Shown one piece after another: positions 6,401-14,264 of a stretch of DNA of 26,894 nt (its first letter is position 1; each line of letters opens with the position of its first letter). The notes under the pieces were generated by a model. It was not told the DNA's origin, made no database searches, and saw only the letters and a list, made by a program, of their open reading frames with translations. The stretch is from Bacillota bacterium (lineage in GTDB: Bacteria; Bacillota; Dethiobacteria; DTU022): positions 1 to 26,894 of the forward strand of contig JAAYGO010000183.1 in NCBI GenBank assembly GCA_012727685.1, in the 5' to 3' direction. The position numbers and the translations under genes are program-made.

Positions 6401-7579
6401 TCAATCGCGCTCCCGTTCCTGGTGGGCCAGGAAGGTCAGCATATTGCGATATGCTTTCTGCTCAATATGCAGCGCCTGGTTGATCAGTTTGTATTTTTGC
6501 CCGACACTCGCCGCTGAAACCCCGTAACTACGGGAGAGCTCCTTCTGGGTTACATCCAGGAAATGAAAACGCGCCAGGCAATATTCAAGGCCGGCGGACC
6601 AGGCCTGAGGCTTGACGATCCGTGGCACATGGGGGTAGGCATGGTTGATATAATCAAGCCAAATGGCCTCCACGTCGGCGAAAAACTCTTCACCGTAATG
6701 GGGATTGTTCCGCATATTGTTGTAGGTGCACTCGAGCACTATCTGCCACTCCTCGCGCCAAACGGGGGCAAGCAACGGGTAACTGCTTAAATCGATTTCT
6801 TTAATGACGCCGCCGGCAAAGATGCGGCATCTGCCAAGCGGGGCCATATTCTTCAGCTCGAGTAAGGCGACCTGGCGCAAGCGTTCTTTCACCCAGGGGT
6901 TGATCACATAATTTTTGAGGCAGGCGTACGCCTCATCATGATGCAGCCGCCCGTAGAGGCGGATGATCCTTTCCTTTAAGCTGTCACTGCCCTGGTATAA
7001 AGCCCGCTGCAGAGCCTGGCGAAAGCCTTTATCGCTGCCGAAAAGCTCCCGGAATTGGCTTTCACTGAGAGTGGAGAGGGCTTCTTCGAGCGCTTCGTTT
7101 TCCTGCATCGTAAGGTCGGGATTAAAAACGACTGCCTCTTCGTCCCCTTCATCCATGGCAAAGAGCAACTCCTGGGCCTCATCGGCCATCTGCCCCTCCG
7201 GAGAAAGCTGCAGGTACTGCAAAAGATAGCGCTTTGCTTTTGGCAAATCCTCCATCATGCCGTAGTTGATCGCCATCAGGAAATAACATTCGGTTAGCGA
7301 AGGATCAAGATTCAAGACAATATGCTTAAAAATCCGGTTCGCTTCTTTAAGTCGATTGGTTTTACTCAAGAGGCAGGCAAGATTATAGTGGTGGAGTGCG
7401 TTTTCCGGCTCAAGTTCAATTGCTTTTTTTAAAAAAAGAAGCGCCTTGGACAATTTATTCTTCTGGTGGTAGTAACTGCTCTTTTGGAAATAATAGTCGG
7501 AGTCCTGGATAAACGGAATAACCTTGCTGGATACCTTGCTGCTTTTCAGAAGACCTTTCGGCCGGTCCACGCGTCCCAA
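6401..7579 (-). CDS. TPR-repeat protein with C-terminal helix-turn-helix-like segment
   Basis: The product is 392 aa, cytosolic, with no signal peptide or membrane helix. Residues about 28-129 form three tetratricopeptide-like repeats (YYHQKNKLSKALLFLKKAIE, the next beginning at ALHHYNLACLL, and a third around CYFLMAINYG). An acidic linker follows (about 140-165). Near the C-terminus, TQKELSRSYGVSAASV reads like a helix-turn-helix, so it may bind nucleic acid or a partner. I do not recognise a characterised member. The start is a TTG at 7579 with an AAGGTGGTG stretch about 8 nt upstream, which is not decisive; a GTG three codons in is the alternative. It follows the YhaM-like gene by about 100 bp and ends at a terminator. 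TATACT near 7614-7619 may be a -10 box. Confidence 0.85.
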   Translation of the reverse strand: MGRVDRPKGLLKSSKVSSKVIPFIQDSDYYFQKSSYYHQKNKLSKALLFLKKAIELEPENALHHYNLACLLSKTNRLKEANRIFKHIVLNLDPSLTECYFLMAINYGMMEDLPKAKRYLLQYLQLSPEGQMADEAQELLFAMDEGDEEAVVFNPDLTMQENEALEEALSTLSESQFRELFGSDKGFRQALQRALYQGSDSLKERIIRLYGRLHHDEAYACLKNYVINPWVKERLRQVALLELKNMAPLGRCRIFAGGVIKEIDLSSYPLLAPVWREEWQIVLECTYNNMRNNPHYGEEFFADVEAIWLDYINHAYPHVPRIVKPQAWSAGLEYCLARFHFLDVTQKELSRSYGVSAASVGQKYKLINQALHIEQKAYRNMLTFLAHQERERD

Positions 7580-7675
7580 TCCTGCTCACCACCTTCGGAG
7601 GACTTTCACTATAAGTATACGTTTCTCCAATTGCGATCAATTATCCTGCCGTGTTACGGAAGTAAGCGGAAAATT

Positions 7676-8665
7676 TCATTCCGCGGGGCTGCCTGCGGTC
7701 TCGAAGGGAGGGCTGGTGTAAATGCTGCATTCCAAAAAGCGATCCCACTCGGTCCAATCGCCGGTGCCGCGAGGGTGCTTTTCCAGGACCTGAACGAACT
7801 GGTTCAAACGGGCACTGACCAGGTCGGCATGGAAGAGGATAAAAGCATGAAATGTTTTCGGAACTTCGGGGGAACCCCACTCCCGCTTGCCGTGATGCGT
7901 CAAAATCATATGCTCCAGCTCCAGTTTAAGCCGGGGGGGAAAATCGGGGATTTGCGCGATCTTCTGATCCAGTATTTCTTTGCCGATGCTGATATGGCCG
8001 ACCAGTTTGCCCCGGTCGGTGAAATCAAAATTCAGGCTTGCCAGATCGTATTCCTCGATCTTGCCGATATCATGGAGCACCGCGCCGGCAACCAGCAGGT
8101 CAAGCTGCAACCGGTCCGGGTAGAGTTTAACCAGATCGCGGCAGATGGCGATCACTTCAAGGGTATGTTCAAGGAGTCCGCTGACATAATTATGGTGGAT
8201 GGTCCGCGCGGCCGGGGCCATGGCGAAGCGGCGCGTGAACTCGCTGTCATTGAACAGGGAAACCAGCAGCAGCTTCAGGTGCGGTTCCTTTAAATTGTTG
8301 ATAATCTCTTTTAACTCCAGCAGCATCTCTTTGGGGTCGCGGGCCGAGACCGGTTGGAAAAAGGCACGGTTAACCCTATCCGGATCCAGCGGGCGCATTT
8401 CGCTGATCACTACCTGCAGGCCATGATAATCGGTAACTTCACCGCGGATAAAAACAACATCGCCTTTCTTTACCTGTTCTTTGAGCTGGGCAGTATCCCA
8501 CATCACGCCCTTGATGCTGCCGCTGACATCACCAAGCAGTAACTTTAAAAAGTGCTCTCCCGAGCGATGCGGCGCGGTAAAATTAACCCGGCTGCATTCC
8601 AATACCAGGACCTGTGTCTCCACCTCGTCCCCCAGCCGGAGATTGCGGATCAACTGTTTTTTCAT
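7676..8665 (-). CDS. yhaM: YhaM-like 3'-5' exoribonuclease (OB fold plus HD domain)
   Basis: YhaM-family enzymes are metal-dependent 3'-5' exonucleases acting on RNA ends and single-stranded DNA. The N-terminal 100 residues look like an OB-fold nucleic-acid domain (FLKLLLGDVSGSIKGVMWD). The second part is an HD hydrolase, with HNYVSGLLEHT at 158-168 and LHDIGK carrying H198-D199. The 329-aa length is slightly above the Bacillus protein. I chose the ATG at 8665, 8 nt after GGAGAA, over an ATG 24 nt upstream that lacks a ribosome site. It is preceded by the terminator of the Wood-Ljungdahl operon, so it starts a new unit, probably from a TATAAA-like box near 8712. The assignment to the family is firm; the exact substrate is inferred. 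Confidence 0.9.
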   Translation of the reverse strand: MKKQLIRNLRLGDEVETQVLVLECSRVNFTAPHRSGEHFLKLLLGDVSGSIKGVMWDTAQLKEQVKKGDVVFIRGEVTDYHGLQVVISEMRPLDPDRVNRAFFQPVSARDPKEMLLELKEIINNLKEPHLKLLLVSLFNDSEFTRRFAMAPAARTIHHNYVSGLLEHTLEVIAICRDLVKLYPDRLQLDLLVAGAVLHDIGKIEEYDLASLNFDFTDRGKLVGHISIGKEILDQKIAQIPDFPPRLKLELEHMILTHHGKREWGSPEVPKTFHAFILFHADLVSARLNQFVQVLEKHPRGTGDWTEWDRFLECSIYTSPPFETAGSPAE

Positions 8666-8792
8666 TGCTGCTGTTCTCCATTCCGGCAAAGACCAAGCTT
8701 TGCGTTTATTTATACTGTAACATAATGGCGTTTACTTGGAAAGGGGTTAACAGCTCCCCTATGCAAGACCCGTGAGGAGCAAGTGAAGCTCT

Positions 8793-8816
8793 AAAAAAAC
8801 AGGCCTCTTCGGCCTG
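8793..8816 (-). terminator. Rho-independent terminator of the Wood-Ljungdahl operon
   Basis: On the minus strand CAGGCC, a 5-nt loop GAAGA and GGCCTG form a perfect 6-bp GC-rich stem, followed at once by seven T residues. No gene start lies between it and metF, so it is the probable end of the cooC-acs-metVF transcript. Confidence 0.9.
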
Positions 8817-8870
8817 AACACGCTGCTATTAAGCCCTTGCACCTGTCTTAAAATAGATAGCCGGATTCAG

Positions 8871-8908
8871 CCCCCTCATCCTGTCCCTCTCCCTCCCAAA
8901 GGGGGAGG
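8871..8908. repeat. Dispersed hairpin repeat, copy 2 (CCCTCTCC type)
   Basis: The sequence runs CCCCCTCATCCTGTCCCTCT and on into CCTCCC (8892-8897), which pairs with GGGAGG (8903-8908). Its layout matches the reverse complement of the copy at 2095-2134: a C-rich leader with an ATCCTG/ACCCTG core, then CCCTCTCC and a short hairpin. The two copies are in opposite orientation, both between genes. Confidence 0.6.
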
Positions 8909-8937
8909 AACGGCAACAGTTTCACCCTCCTGATGGC

Positions 8938-9026
8938 GCCCCCGCTCCTGGAGGTTGGAAGTTGGTAAACACACTCGTGATCATTTTTTCCCAACCTCCA
9001 ACCTCTAACTTCTAATTTGCGGGGGC
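8938..9026. repeat. Two-tier composite hairpin downstream of metF
   Basis: Outer arms GCCCCCGC (8938-8945) and GCGGGGGC (9019-9026) are perfect complements. Inside them, GAGGTTGGAAGTTGG (8951-8965) and CCAACCTCCAACCTC (8991-9005) pair over 15 bp with one G-T pair, around a 25-nt loop containing TTTTTT on the plus strand. The outer arm is part of a 17-bp sequence repeated exactly at 24636-24652. The inner arm belongs to the GAGAGGTTGGAAG family seen after pyrD and acsE. It looks like one repeat inserted in another. Confidence 0.65.
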
Positions 9027-9054
9027 ATGGCCGTCTATTCTCTCAATCCGCTTC

Positions 9055-9984
9055 CTATACTGCGGGGCGGGGATAGAGACCGGCCCGCTCCACTATTTCA
9101 GGCACTATCTCTTCCCAGGCGATGGCCATGATATGCACACCGGCTACGCCTTCAATTTCTTTCAACTGCTGAATGGTTTCGATGCAGATCTTTAAGCCTT
9201 CTTCTTTCTTATCCTTCGCCCCCTGCAGGCGGGTAATGAGTTCATCGGGGATGATGATCCCCGAAACGTTGTTTTTCATATATCTAGCTGCTCCGAGAGA
9301 CTTGATCGGAGTGACGCCGCCCATGATGTACACCTTTTTATGGAGGCCGCGCTCGCGGACCATCTCCATCCACTTTTTAAACCGTTCGAGGTCAAAGATG
9401 CACTGGGTTTGGATAAAACTAGCCCCGGCATTGATTTTTTTCTCCAGCCGGTCCACCCGGTACTCAAAGGGGTCGGCAAAGGGGTTGGCAACGGCGCCGA
9501 TAAAGATTTTCTCCAGCGGGTGCTCCAGCGATTCGCCGCCGATAAATTTGCCTTCATCGCGCATATCCTTCAGCGCCTTGATGAGCTGCATAGAATCGAT
9601 ATCGAAGACTCCCTTGGCACCCGGCTCGTTACCGAACTTCTGGTGGTCTCCGGAAAGACAGAGCACATTCTTCATACCCAGCGCCACAGCTCCAAGGAGG
9701 TCACTCTGCAGGGCGATCCGGTTGCGGTCTCGCACCGTCATTTGAATGACCGGTTCCAAACCCATCTGGATTAATGCTGCGCCGCAGGCAATGCTGGAAG
9801 TGCGCACGATCGCCGTCTGGTTGTCGGTGATGTTGAAGGCTTCAACGTGATTGCGCAGAGCTTCGGCATGGTGTTTTAACTGGGTTATGTCCCCGCTTTT
9901 CGGCGGGCCCAGTTCCGCGGTAACCGCAAATTGTCCACTGGCCAAGACTTTTTCCAATCTACTCCCCGCGATCAAGTTTAACAT
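9055..9984 (-). CDS. metF: Methylenetetrahydrofolate reductase, MetF subunit
   Basis: MetF is a flavin TIM-barrel enzyme that interconverts methylene-THF and methyl-THF, supplying the methyl group to AcsE. Family features include FAVTAELGPPKSGD near the N-terminus, CLSGDHQ and FIQTQCIFDLERF. The start is ambiguous: the ATG at 9984 (309 aa) directly abuts GGGAGG with no spacing, while a TTG at 9975 (306 aa) has a 9-nt spacing. With the ATG, metF overlaps the end of metV by 26 bp. That indicates coupled translation and a MetV-MetF complex as in acetogens. No diaphorase, heterodisulfide reductase-like or Rnf genes adjoin, so the electron donor is not shown here. Confidence 0.95.
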   Translation of the reverse strand: MLNLIAGSRLEKVLASGQFAVTAELGPPKSGDITQLKHHAEALRNHVEAFNITDNQTAIVRTSSIACGAALIQMGLEPVIQMTVRDRNRIALQSDLLGAVALGMKNVLCLSGDHQKFGNEPGAKGVFDIDSMQLIKALKDMRDEGKFIGGESLEHPLEKIFIGAVANPFADPFEYRVDRLEKKINAGASFIQTQCIFDLERFKKWMEMVRERGLHKKVYIMGGVTPIKSLGAARYMKNNVSGIIIPDELITRLQGAKDKKEEGLKICIETIQQLKEIEGVAGVHIMAIAWEEIVPEIVERAGLYPRPAV

Positions 9985-10639
9985 CCTCCCTTACTATGGT
10001 TCTCGGGCCTCCATGGTGCGAGGAGGACCAGTCCTTCGGAGGTTGAATTTCCGCCATCAGCGACAAGCGTCCCAGGCTGGCGAGGCGGTCATGGATCAGG
10101 TGCCAGGCACAGTCTAGCTCCTTGCTGACCTCGCACTTTCCTTCCGCAGAACCGCCGCAGGGACCGTTTAGCAGGCTCTTGGCGCAGCGGGTGATCGGGC
10201 AGATCCCTTCGGTCAGATGCAGAACGCAGTCACCGCAGCCGAGGCAGCGTTCCACCCAGACGCCCTGTGCCACGGGATAGCCCATAAACTTGGTGTTCAG
10301 GCCAGGCATGACCCTTAAGGCTGGCACATGTTCCACCAGGGTCTGGACCCCAATGCCACAGGCCAGCGAAAGGATCGCATCGTATCCTTTCAGCCGTTCC
10401 AGAACCTGGTCAATAAACTCGAATTCACACTGGCGCTCAATGGTAAAAGCCTCCACTGTCGCCTCCTGCCGATCCTGTTTCCGCTGGATCCGGATTAGGG
10501 CGGCCAATTCCTCAGCCTCTTTTTGTCCCCCGGCCATACAAACGGTTACACAGGTGCCGCAACCCAGAACACAGATGCGCTGATACGGTGCCAGCATCTC
10601 CTTAATCTGTGCAAAGGGCTTGCGTTCGGCGATAATCAT
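9959..10639 (-). CDS. metV: MetV, iron-sulfur partner of methylene-THF reductase
   Basis: MetV forms a complex with MetF in acetogens and is thought to carry electrons to its flavin. The 226-aa product is rich in cysteine: C23-x3-C27-x2-C30-x3-C34 near the N-terminus, then C132, C135, C138, C147, C152, C161, C169 and C177, including CLGCGDC and NGPCGG. The late region matches the C-terminal domain associated with methylene-THF reductases. The ATG at 10639 has AAGGTG 6 nt upstream, with a further GGAGG before it. A 216-bp gap with a hairpin separates it from acsE, so metVF expression may partly differ from the acs genes. Confidence 0.93.
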   Translation of the reverse strand: MIIAERKPFAQIKEMLAPYQRICVLGCGTCVTVCMAGGQKEAEELAALIRIQRKQDRQEATVEAFTIERQCEFEFIDQVLERLKGYDAILSLACGIGVQTLVEHVPALRVMPGLNTKFMGYPVAQGVWVERCLGCGDCVLHLTEGICPITRCAKSLLNGPCGGSAEGKCEVSKELDCAWHLIHDRLASLGRLSLMAEIQPPKDWSSSHHGGPRTIVREDVKLDRGE

Positions 10640-10747
10640 ATGCTCACCTTCCCTCCATTAAGCGTATTTTTGTCAGGCGCAGCAGGATACGCCCGGAGCG
10701 CGAAAACTTTTCGTGCTTTAACCCGCACTGATTTCATTCCCTTAAGT

Positions 10748-10772
10748 GGTGCCCCCGGCTCGCAGGGGCACC
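10748..10772. repeat. GC-rich palindrome between acsE and metV
   Basis: GGTGCCCC (10748-10755) and GGGGCACC (10765-10772) are perfect complements around a 9-nt loop. No T run follows on the minus strand, so a standard terminator is unlikely. Similar GCCCCCGC or GCGGGGGC sequences occur near 2050, 8938/9019 and 24640, all between genes. This points to a REP-like intergenic element that could stabilise or partition the operon transcript. Confidence 0.6.
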
Positions 10773-10855
10773 GTGGTTCAATCGAGGTTGGCCGGTAAAG
10801 GTGAACAAGTTATCTCCTGAACAAATCTCTCTTCCAACCTCTCCCGTCCCACAGC

Positions 10856-11653
10856 TCATAAGCGGTTGCTCTTCTTGAAAACGTCAATATAAGAGTCGCA
10901 ATAAATATCCATGTTCAGCAGGATGCGCGCCGTGGCTACCGCGGCCATCAACTCGTCGTCACAGGCGTCGACAATGGCCGCGTCAAGGCCGTTGGCCATG
11001 GCCATCACCGCAAAAGTGCGGTTGATCAGTTCGCGATTTTTCGTCCCCTGCGAGACGTTGCTCAAGCCCACCACGGTTTTCGGTGGCGGATCGGAAATCA
11101 GCTTGACCTCCCGCAGGGTGCGCAACACCTCCGGCCCATGATCCTGGGCTACGTTGCAGGGGAGCACCAGGGGATCAATGAAGAGCCTGTCGGGGGGCAG
11201 ATCAAAGGCCATGGCATTGGCCACCAGTTCGGCAGCCAGGGCCACCCGGGCATCGGCGTCCTTGGGAATCCCTTCTTCGCTCATGGCCAGGCCGATCACC
11301 TCGGCATTGTACTGTGCAGCCATGGCAAAGACCCGTTCCATCTTGGCCTGGACCGCCGGAACGGAGTTGATCATGGCAGGGTGCTTGCAAATCTTCAGCG
11401 CCGCCTCAATGGCGTCATACTTGGTTGAGTCGAGGCACAGCGGCAATTCCGAGACTTCCTGGGTGACCTCTACCAGCCATTGCATGGCCCCCACCGGATC
11501 AGGGGAACCCGGTCCCACATTGATGTCCAGGTAATGGGCCCCGTTGGCCTCCTGCTTGCGAGCCCACTCCTGGATCGGCCTGGGATCGCGCTCCTTGATC
11601 GCCCGGGCGATATCCTTAAACATACCATTAATCCGTTCGCCGATAATGATCAT
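10856..11653 (-). CDS. acsE: 5-Methyltetrahydrofolate:corrinoid/iron-sulfur protein methyltransferase
   Basis: AcsE moves the methyl group from methyl-THF to the cobalt of the corrinoid protein AcsCD. The ATG at 11653 has AAGGAGG about 6 nt upstream and gives 265 aa, close to the Moorella enzyme. An upstream start in the same frame would add 15 residues without a ribosome site. With this start, pterin-site residues fall at the positions known from the Moorella structure: D75 (LCLDSTK), N96 (MINSVPA), D160 (FIDPLVLP) and N199 (GLSNVSQ). The agreement supports both function and start. A GAGAGGTTGGAAG repeat follows the stop codon, and a 153-bp gap with a hairpin separates it from acsD. Confidence 0.98.
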   Translation of the reverse strand: MIIIGERINGMFKDIARAIKERDPRPIQEWARKQEANGAHYLDINVGPGSPDPVGAMQWLVEVTQEVSELPLCLDSTKYDAIEAALKICKHPAMINSVPAVQAKMERVFAMAAQYNAEVIGLAMSEEGIPKDADARVALAAELVANAMAFDLPPDRLFIDPLVLPCNVAQDHGPEVLRTLREVKLISDPPPKTVVGLSNVSQGTKNRELINRTFAVMAMANGLDAAIVDACDDELMAAVATARILLNMDIYCDSYIDVFKKSNRL

Positions 11654-11733
11654 TTTCCTACCTCCTTTTTCAAAAATAGTGAAGAAAATATAATCCACTT
11701 TTCCCCAAAATAGCCATCGAAATCTGGCTCTAG

Positions 11734-11775
11734 CGGAGGCACAGGGGGTATCCCCATGGGGGCTTGCAGCCTCCG
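11734..11775. repeat. Intercistronic hairpin between acsD and acsE
   Basis: CGGAGGC (11734-11740) pairs perfectly with GCCTCCG (11769-11775), and an inner GGGGG-TAT-CCCC (11744-11755) can pair as well. A second GC-rich palindrome, GGCCGCGCCGGCGGCC, lies at about 11791-11806, next to the acsD stop. There is no T run. The structure could stabilise the upstream acsABCD message or attenuate acsE and metVF. Confidence 0.55.
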
Positions 11776-11806
11776 TAAGTACTATGGGTGGGCCGCGCCG
11801 GCGGCC

Positions 11807-12784
11807 CTAGTAACTGTTGTCGCACATCAGATCATCGATGTTCTTCTTCACCAGCTCCACTGCCCGCGGGTGGCGCATGACCAGGATGTTCATGCCCGCC
11901 TGCAGGTAGGCGGCAGCCGTGGTGGCTTCCCACAGGACGCCGCGCTCTTCTTGATCGCCCCAGCCGGGTTCTTCTTCCGCAGAAATATTGGCTTCCTTGG
12001 TCCGCCATACCTCAAAGCCGACGTTGCCGATCATGGGCATGGCCAGCATCCTGTCTCCTTGCAGGGCGCCGTTGCGGGCCCGTTCCATGATGGAATAGGA
12101 ATATTCGATCCCGTAACCCAGGGCGGCGATGGTCGGATCGATCACGATCCGGTCCACCAGCGCGGTGCTCATCTCCGCGATCAATATGTTCAATTGCTTA
12201 CAGATGTTGATATCAATGGGCGACTGGGCAATCAGATTATGCTTGTGCGCCATGCAGGCGCTGGTAATGGCCTTGTAGTTTTCAAGTTCCGCCACCCCCA
12301 GCAGCAGGTTCTCTCCTGCCGCCGCTTCCGCGACGACGGGGAATATGGCGGCGTCCTTCTCAGCCTTGCCGCAGCCTAACACAATCAGGGGCACGCCCAC
12401 GGCTGCCAGGACCTTTTTCACCGCGGCGGCACACTCTTCGGGGGAGCTGTCTTTCAAATCTGGGTCGGCGCTCACCAGCCGCAGCAGGATCAGATCTGCG
12501 CCATACTGCTCCACGCATTTTTTAGCCCAGGCCCCCGGATCGTCAAAGACATCGCCATAGTACTTTTTAAAACAGGGATTCCATTCTTCGGGAGCCATAT
12601 CCCATACTTCCAGGGCGACTACGGGGCGGTTCGGGATTTCACCCTCGAAATGGAGAAAAGGCAGTGCCGATTCTCCGCCCACGGTGATGGTGTGGCTGCG
12701 GGTGCCTCCCTCCGCCGCCGTCGCGCCGAGCACCACCTGGCCAACTTTACTTCTATATTTTTCCTTAAGGATTTCGACAGCCAT
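11807..12784 (-). CDS. acsD: Corrinoid/iron-sulfur protein, small subunit
   Basis: AcsD is the TIM-barrel small subunit of the corrinoid/iron-sulfur protein, which carries methyl groups from AcsE to acetyl-CoA synthase. The 325-aa length is within a few residues of the Moorella protein. Family stretches include RSHTITVGGESALPF near residue 30, VALEVWDMAPEEW, and IDPTIAALGYGIEYSYS. The ATG at 12784 follows GAGGAG by about 7 nt. It comes 101 bp after acsC, an unusually wide gap for two subunits of one complex. That gap holds no gene I can support; one short open frame in it starts out of frame with acsD and runs into it. Confidence 0.98.
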   Translation of the reverse strand: MAVEILKEKYRSKVGQVVLGATAAEGGTRSHTITVGGESALPFLHFEGEIPNRPVVALEVWDMAPEEWNPCFKKYYGDVFDDPGAWAKKCVEQYGADLILLRLVSADPDLKDSSPEECAAAVKKVLAAVGVPLIVLGCGKAEKDAAIFPVVAEAAAGENLLLGVAELENYKAITSACMAHKHNLIAQSPIDINICKQLNILIAEMSTALVDRIVIDPTIAALGYGIEYSYSIMERARNGALQGDRMLAMPMIGNVGFEVWRTKEANISAEEEPGWGDQEERGVLWEATTAAAYLQAGMNILVMRHPRAVELVKKNIDDLMCDNSY

Positions 12785-12885
12785 CTTAACTCTCCTCTCG
12801 TAGATTCTTCCGCCAAAAGGATTCCACCCAATGATTTTCTTTCAGCCATTACAGGCAGCCGCCAGTTTTCCTGTTGCTCGCGTTG

Positions 12886-14214
12886 TTACGCAAAATGTTC
12901 CTTGGCGAACTTGGGTATGCCGGAGGCCTCGCGCGGCCCGACAATCACTTCCCAGCCCGATTCCTCTTCCAGGGCTCCTTTCAGCACGGCCACATAGCCG
13001 GGAATGACGATCTTTCGGTGGCTGACCAGATTATCCAGATCGGCCTTTTTCATGGCGGCGGCGATTGTCTCGGCGGTAAACTTGTTGTCTGCATAGGCGG
13101 TCAGCACGGAAACCCCTCCGGTATCCACCGACAGGATGCGGCCGGGTATGCGCGACGCTTCCACTTCTCCCTGGACGATAAAATAGGTGAGCGAAAAATT
13201 GGTGGTGCAGTAGACCGGAGAATCTGCCGTCGGCTCGCCCACGTCGTAGAGCTTCGGTTCGACCTGGATCGGTTTCTGCGGGTCGGTATATAGATTCTGG
13301 CGCCAGCTTAACAGCGGCAAAAGCTGCTGCCGGGCTGATGCTTTTAGCACCACGATGCCGGCATATTTGCTCACGTAGACCACGGCCTGGAGCAGCTCTT
13401 CCTGCGGATCCTCCTTCGTGGTAAAGGCCATGGCCGGATAGCCGAAAGAGCGGAACTTTTTGCGGACCGCCAGGCGGCGGATCTGAGTCAAATCGGCGAG
13501 GACCCGGGAGGTTTCACGGGCGCCGCTATCGAGTACCAGTTCCTTATGGCCTAGGGCTACGATCTTGTCTGCCAGGGTCGCGGTGTCATGCAAATCGCTG
13601 CCCCGCACCGCCAGGGGACAGCCCTTGGCCTTGGCCAGCTCCACCATCTTTTCATAGTTGTCGTTCGTGGCAGCATAGAGCAGCGGTTTGCGCTCCGCCA
13701 CGGCAGACAAGGCCGCCTCCATGATCGCCGGATCCTCGGCGATCAGGATCAGCGCCTTGGCCGTCTTGCCAGCCACCGCTTCGGCGGCGGCTTTAAAAGT
13801 GTCCGCGTTGCCGGAATCGCATCTCACGGCAATCATGTCGGTGACGTAGTGCAAGCCGACCCGGTTGAATTCGAGCGAGTCAAAGGCAGCCGCTTCGGCG
13901 GCCACATCACCGCTGTCGCTGATCAGCACGGCGATGCCGGGCGGATGGAAAAAGCGCTTGTCATGGCGGAACAGCTCCGTTTCATCACCCAGTTCAATGA
14001 CATGATCCCCGGCGCCCACCTTCACCAGCTTGATCGGGGGCGCCGCGGCCGAATCCAGGGCCGCCTTTGCCTCGTCCGATACATAGGGGCAGGCCTCCAG
14101 GGAAGCCTTGCCGCTGGCAAGCGCCATGGCAAAGGCCAGGCAGGTTGGAGAACCGCACTCTTTACAATTCGTTTTAGGCAGATGTTTATAGATCTCTAAG
14201 CCGGTTAAACCCAT
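12886..14214 (-). CDS. acsC: Corrinoid/iron-sulfur protein, large subunit
   Basis: AcsC carries the 4Fe-4S cluster used to reduce inactive cobalt(II) and, in its C-terminal half, helps bind the corrinoid. The 442-aa length matches the family. The cluster ligands C17, C20, C25 and C42 sit in KTNCKECGSPTCLAFAMALA and EACPY. A TIM-barrel middle and a B12-binding C-terminal domain (from about residue 320, with TNFSLTYFIVQGE) follow. The ATG at 14214 has AAAGGAG about 10 nt upstream. The reductive activator usually found in acetogen clusters (AcsV/RACo) is not encoded in this window, so activation must depend on a gene elsewhere. Confidence 0.98.
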   Translation of the reverse strand: MGLTGLEIYKHLPKTNCKECGSPTCLAFAMALASGKASLEACPYVSDEAKAALDSAAAPPIKLVKVGAGDHVIELGDETELFRHDKRFFHPPGIAVLISDSGDVAAEAAAFDSLEFNRVGLHYVTDMIAVRCDSGNADTFKAAAEAVAGKTAKALILIAEDPAIMEAALSAVAERKPLLYAATNDNYEKMVELAKAKGCPLAVRGSDLHDTATLADKIVALGHKELVLDSGARETSRVLADLTQIRRLAVRKKFRSFGYPAMAFTTKEDPQEELLQAVVYVSKYAGIVVLKASARQQLLPLLSWRQNLYTDPQKPIQVEPKLYDVGEPTADSPVYCTTNFSLTYFIVQGEVEASRIPGRILSVDTGGVSVLTAYADNKFTAETIAAAMKKADLDNLVSHRKIVIPGYVAVLKGALEEESGWEVIVGPREASGIPKFAKEHFA

Positions 14215-14264
14215 ATTTCCCCTACTCCTTTCTTAAAAACAATTATTGGAAGATGATGCAAAGG

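Larger units (their letters stand above)
8666..9054. other. Repeat-filled intergenic region downstream of metF
   Basis: This 389-bp stretch has no convincing gene. From right to left on the minus strand it holds a two-tier hairpin (9026-8938), a copy of the CCCTCTCC-type hairpin repeat (8908-8871), the operon terminator (8816-8793) and an AT-rich promoter-like segment for the YhaM-like gene. The Wood-Ljungdahl transcript would therefore carry about 240 nt of structured 3' untranslated RNA if termination occurs at 8793. Confidence 0.7.

Noticed and set aside
7466..8293. Open frame of 275 codons on the plus strand opposite the YhaM-like gene and TPR gene
   Set aside because: No ribosome site or domain; it runs across the ends of two real minus-strand genes and their gap.
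11654..11698. Longer acsE start adding 15 residues
   Set aside because: No ribosome site precedes it, and the downstream ATG has a strong one and puts D75, N96, D160 and N199 at the known Moorella positions.
12619..12849. Small gene in the acsC-acsD gap reading MAERKSLGG...
   Set aside because: It runs deep into acsD in another frame, lacks a ribosome site and shows no protein-like conservation pattern.
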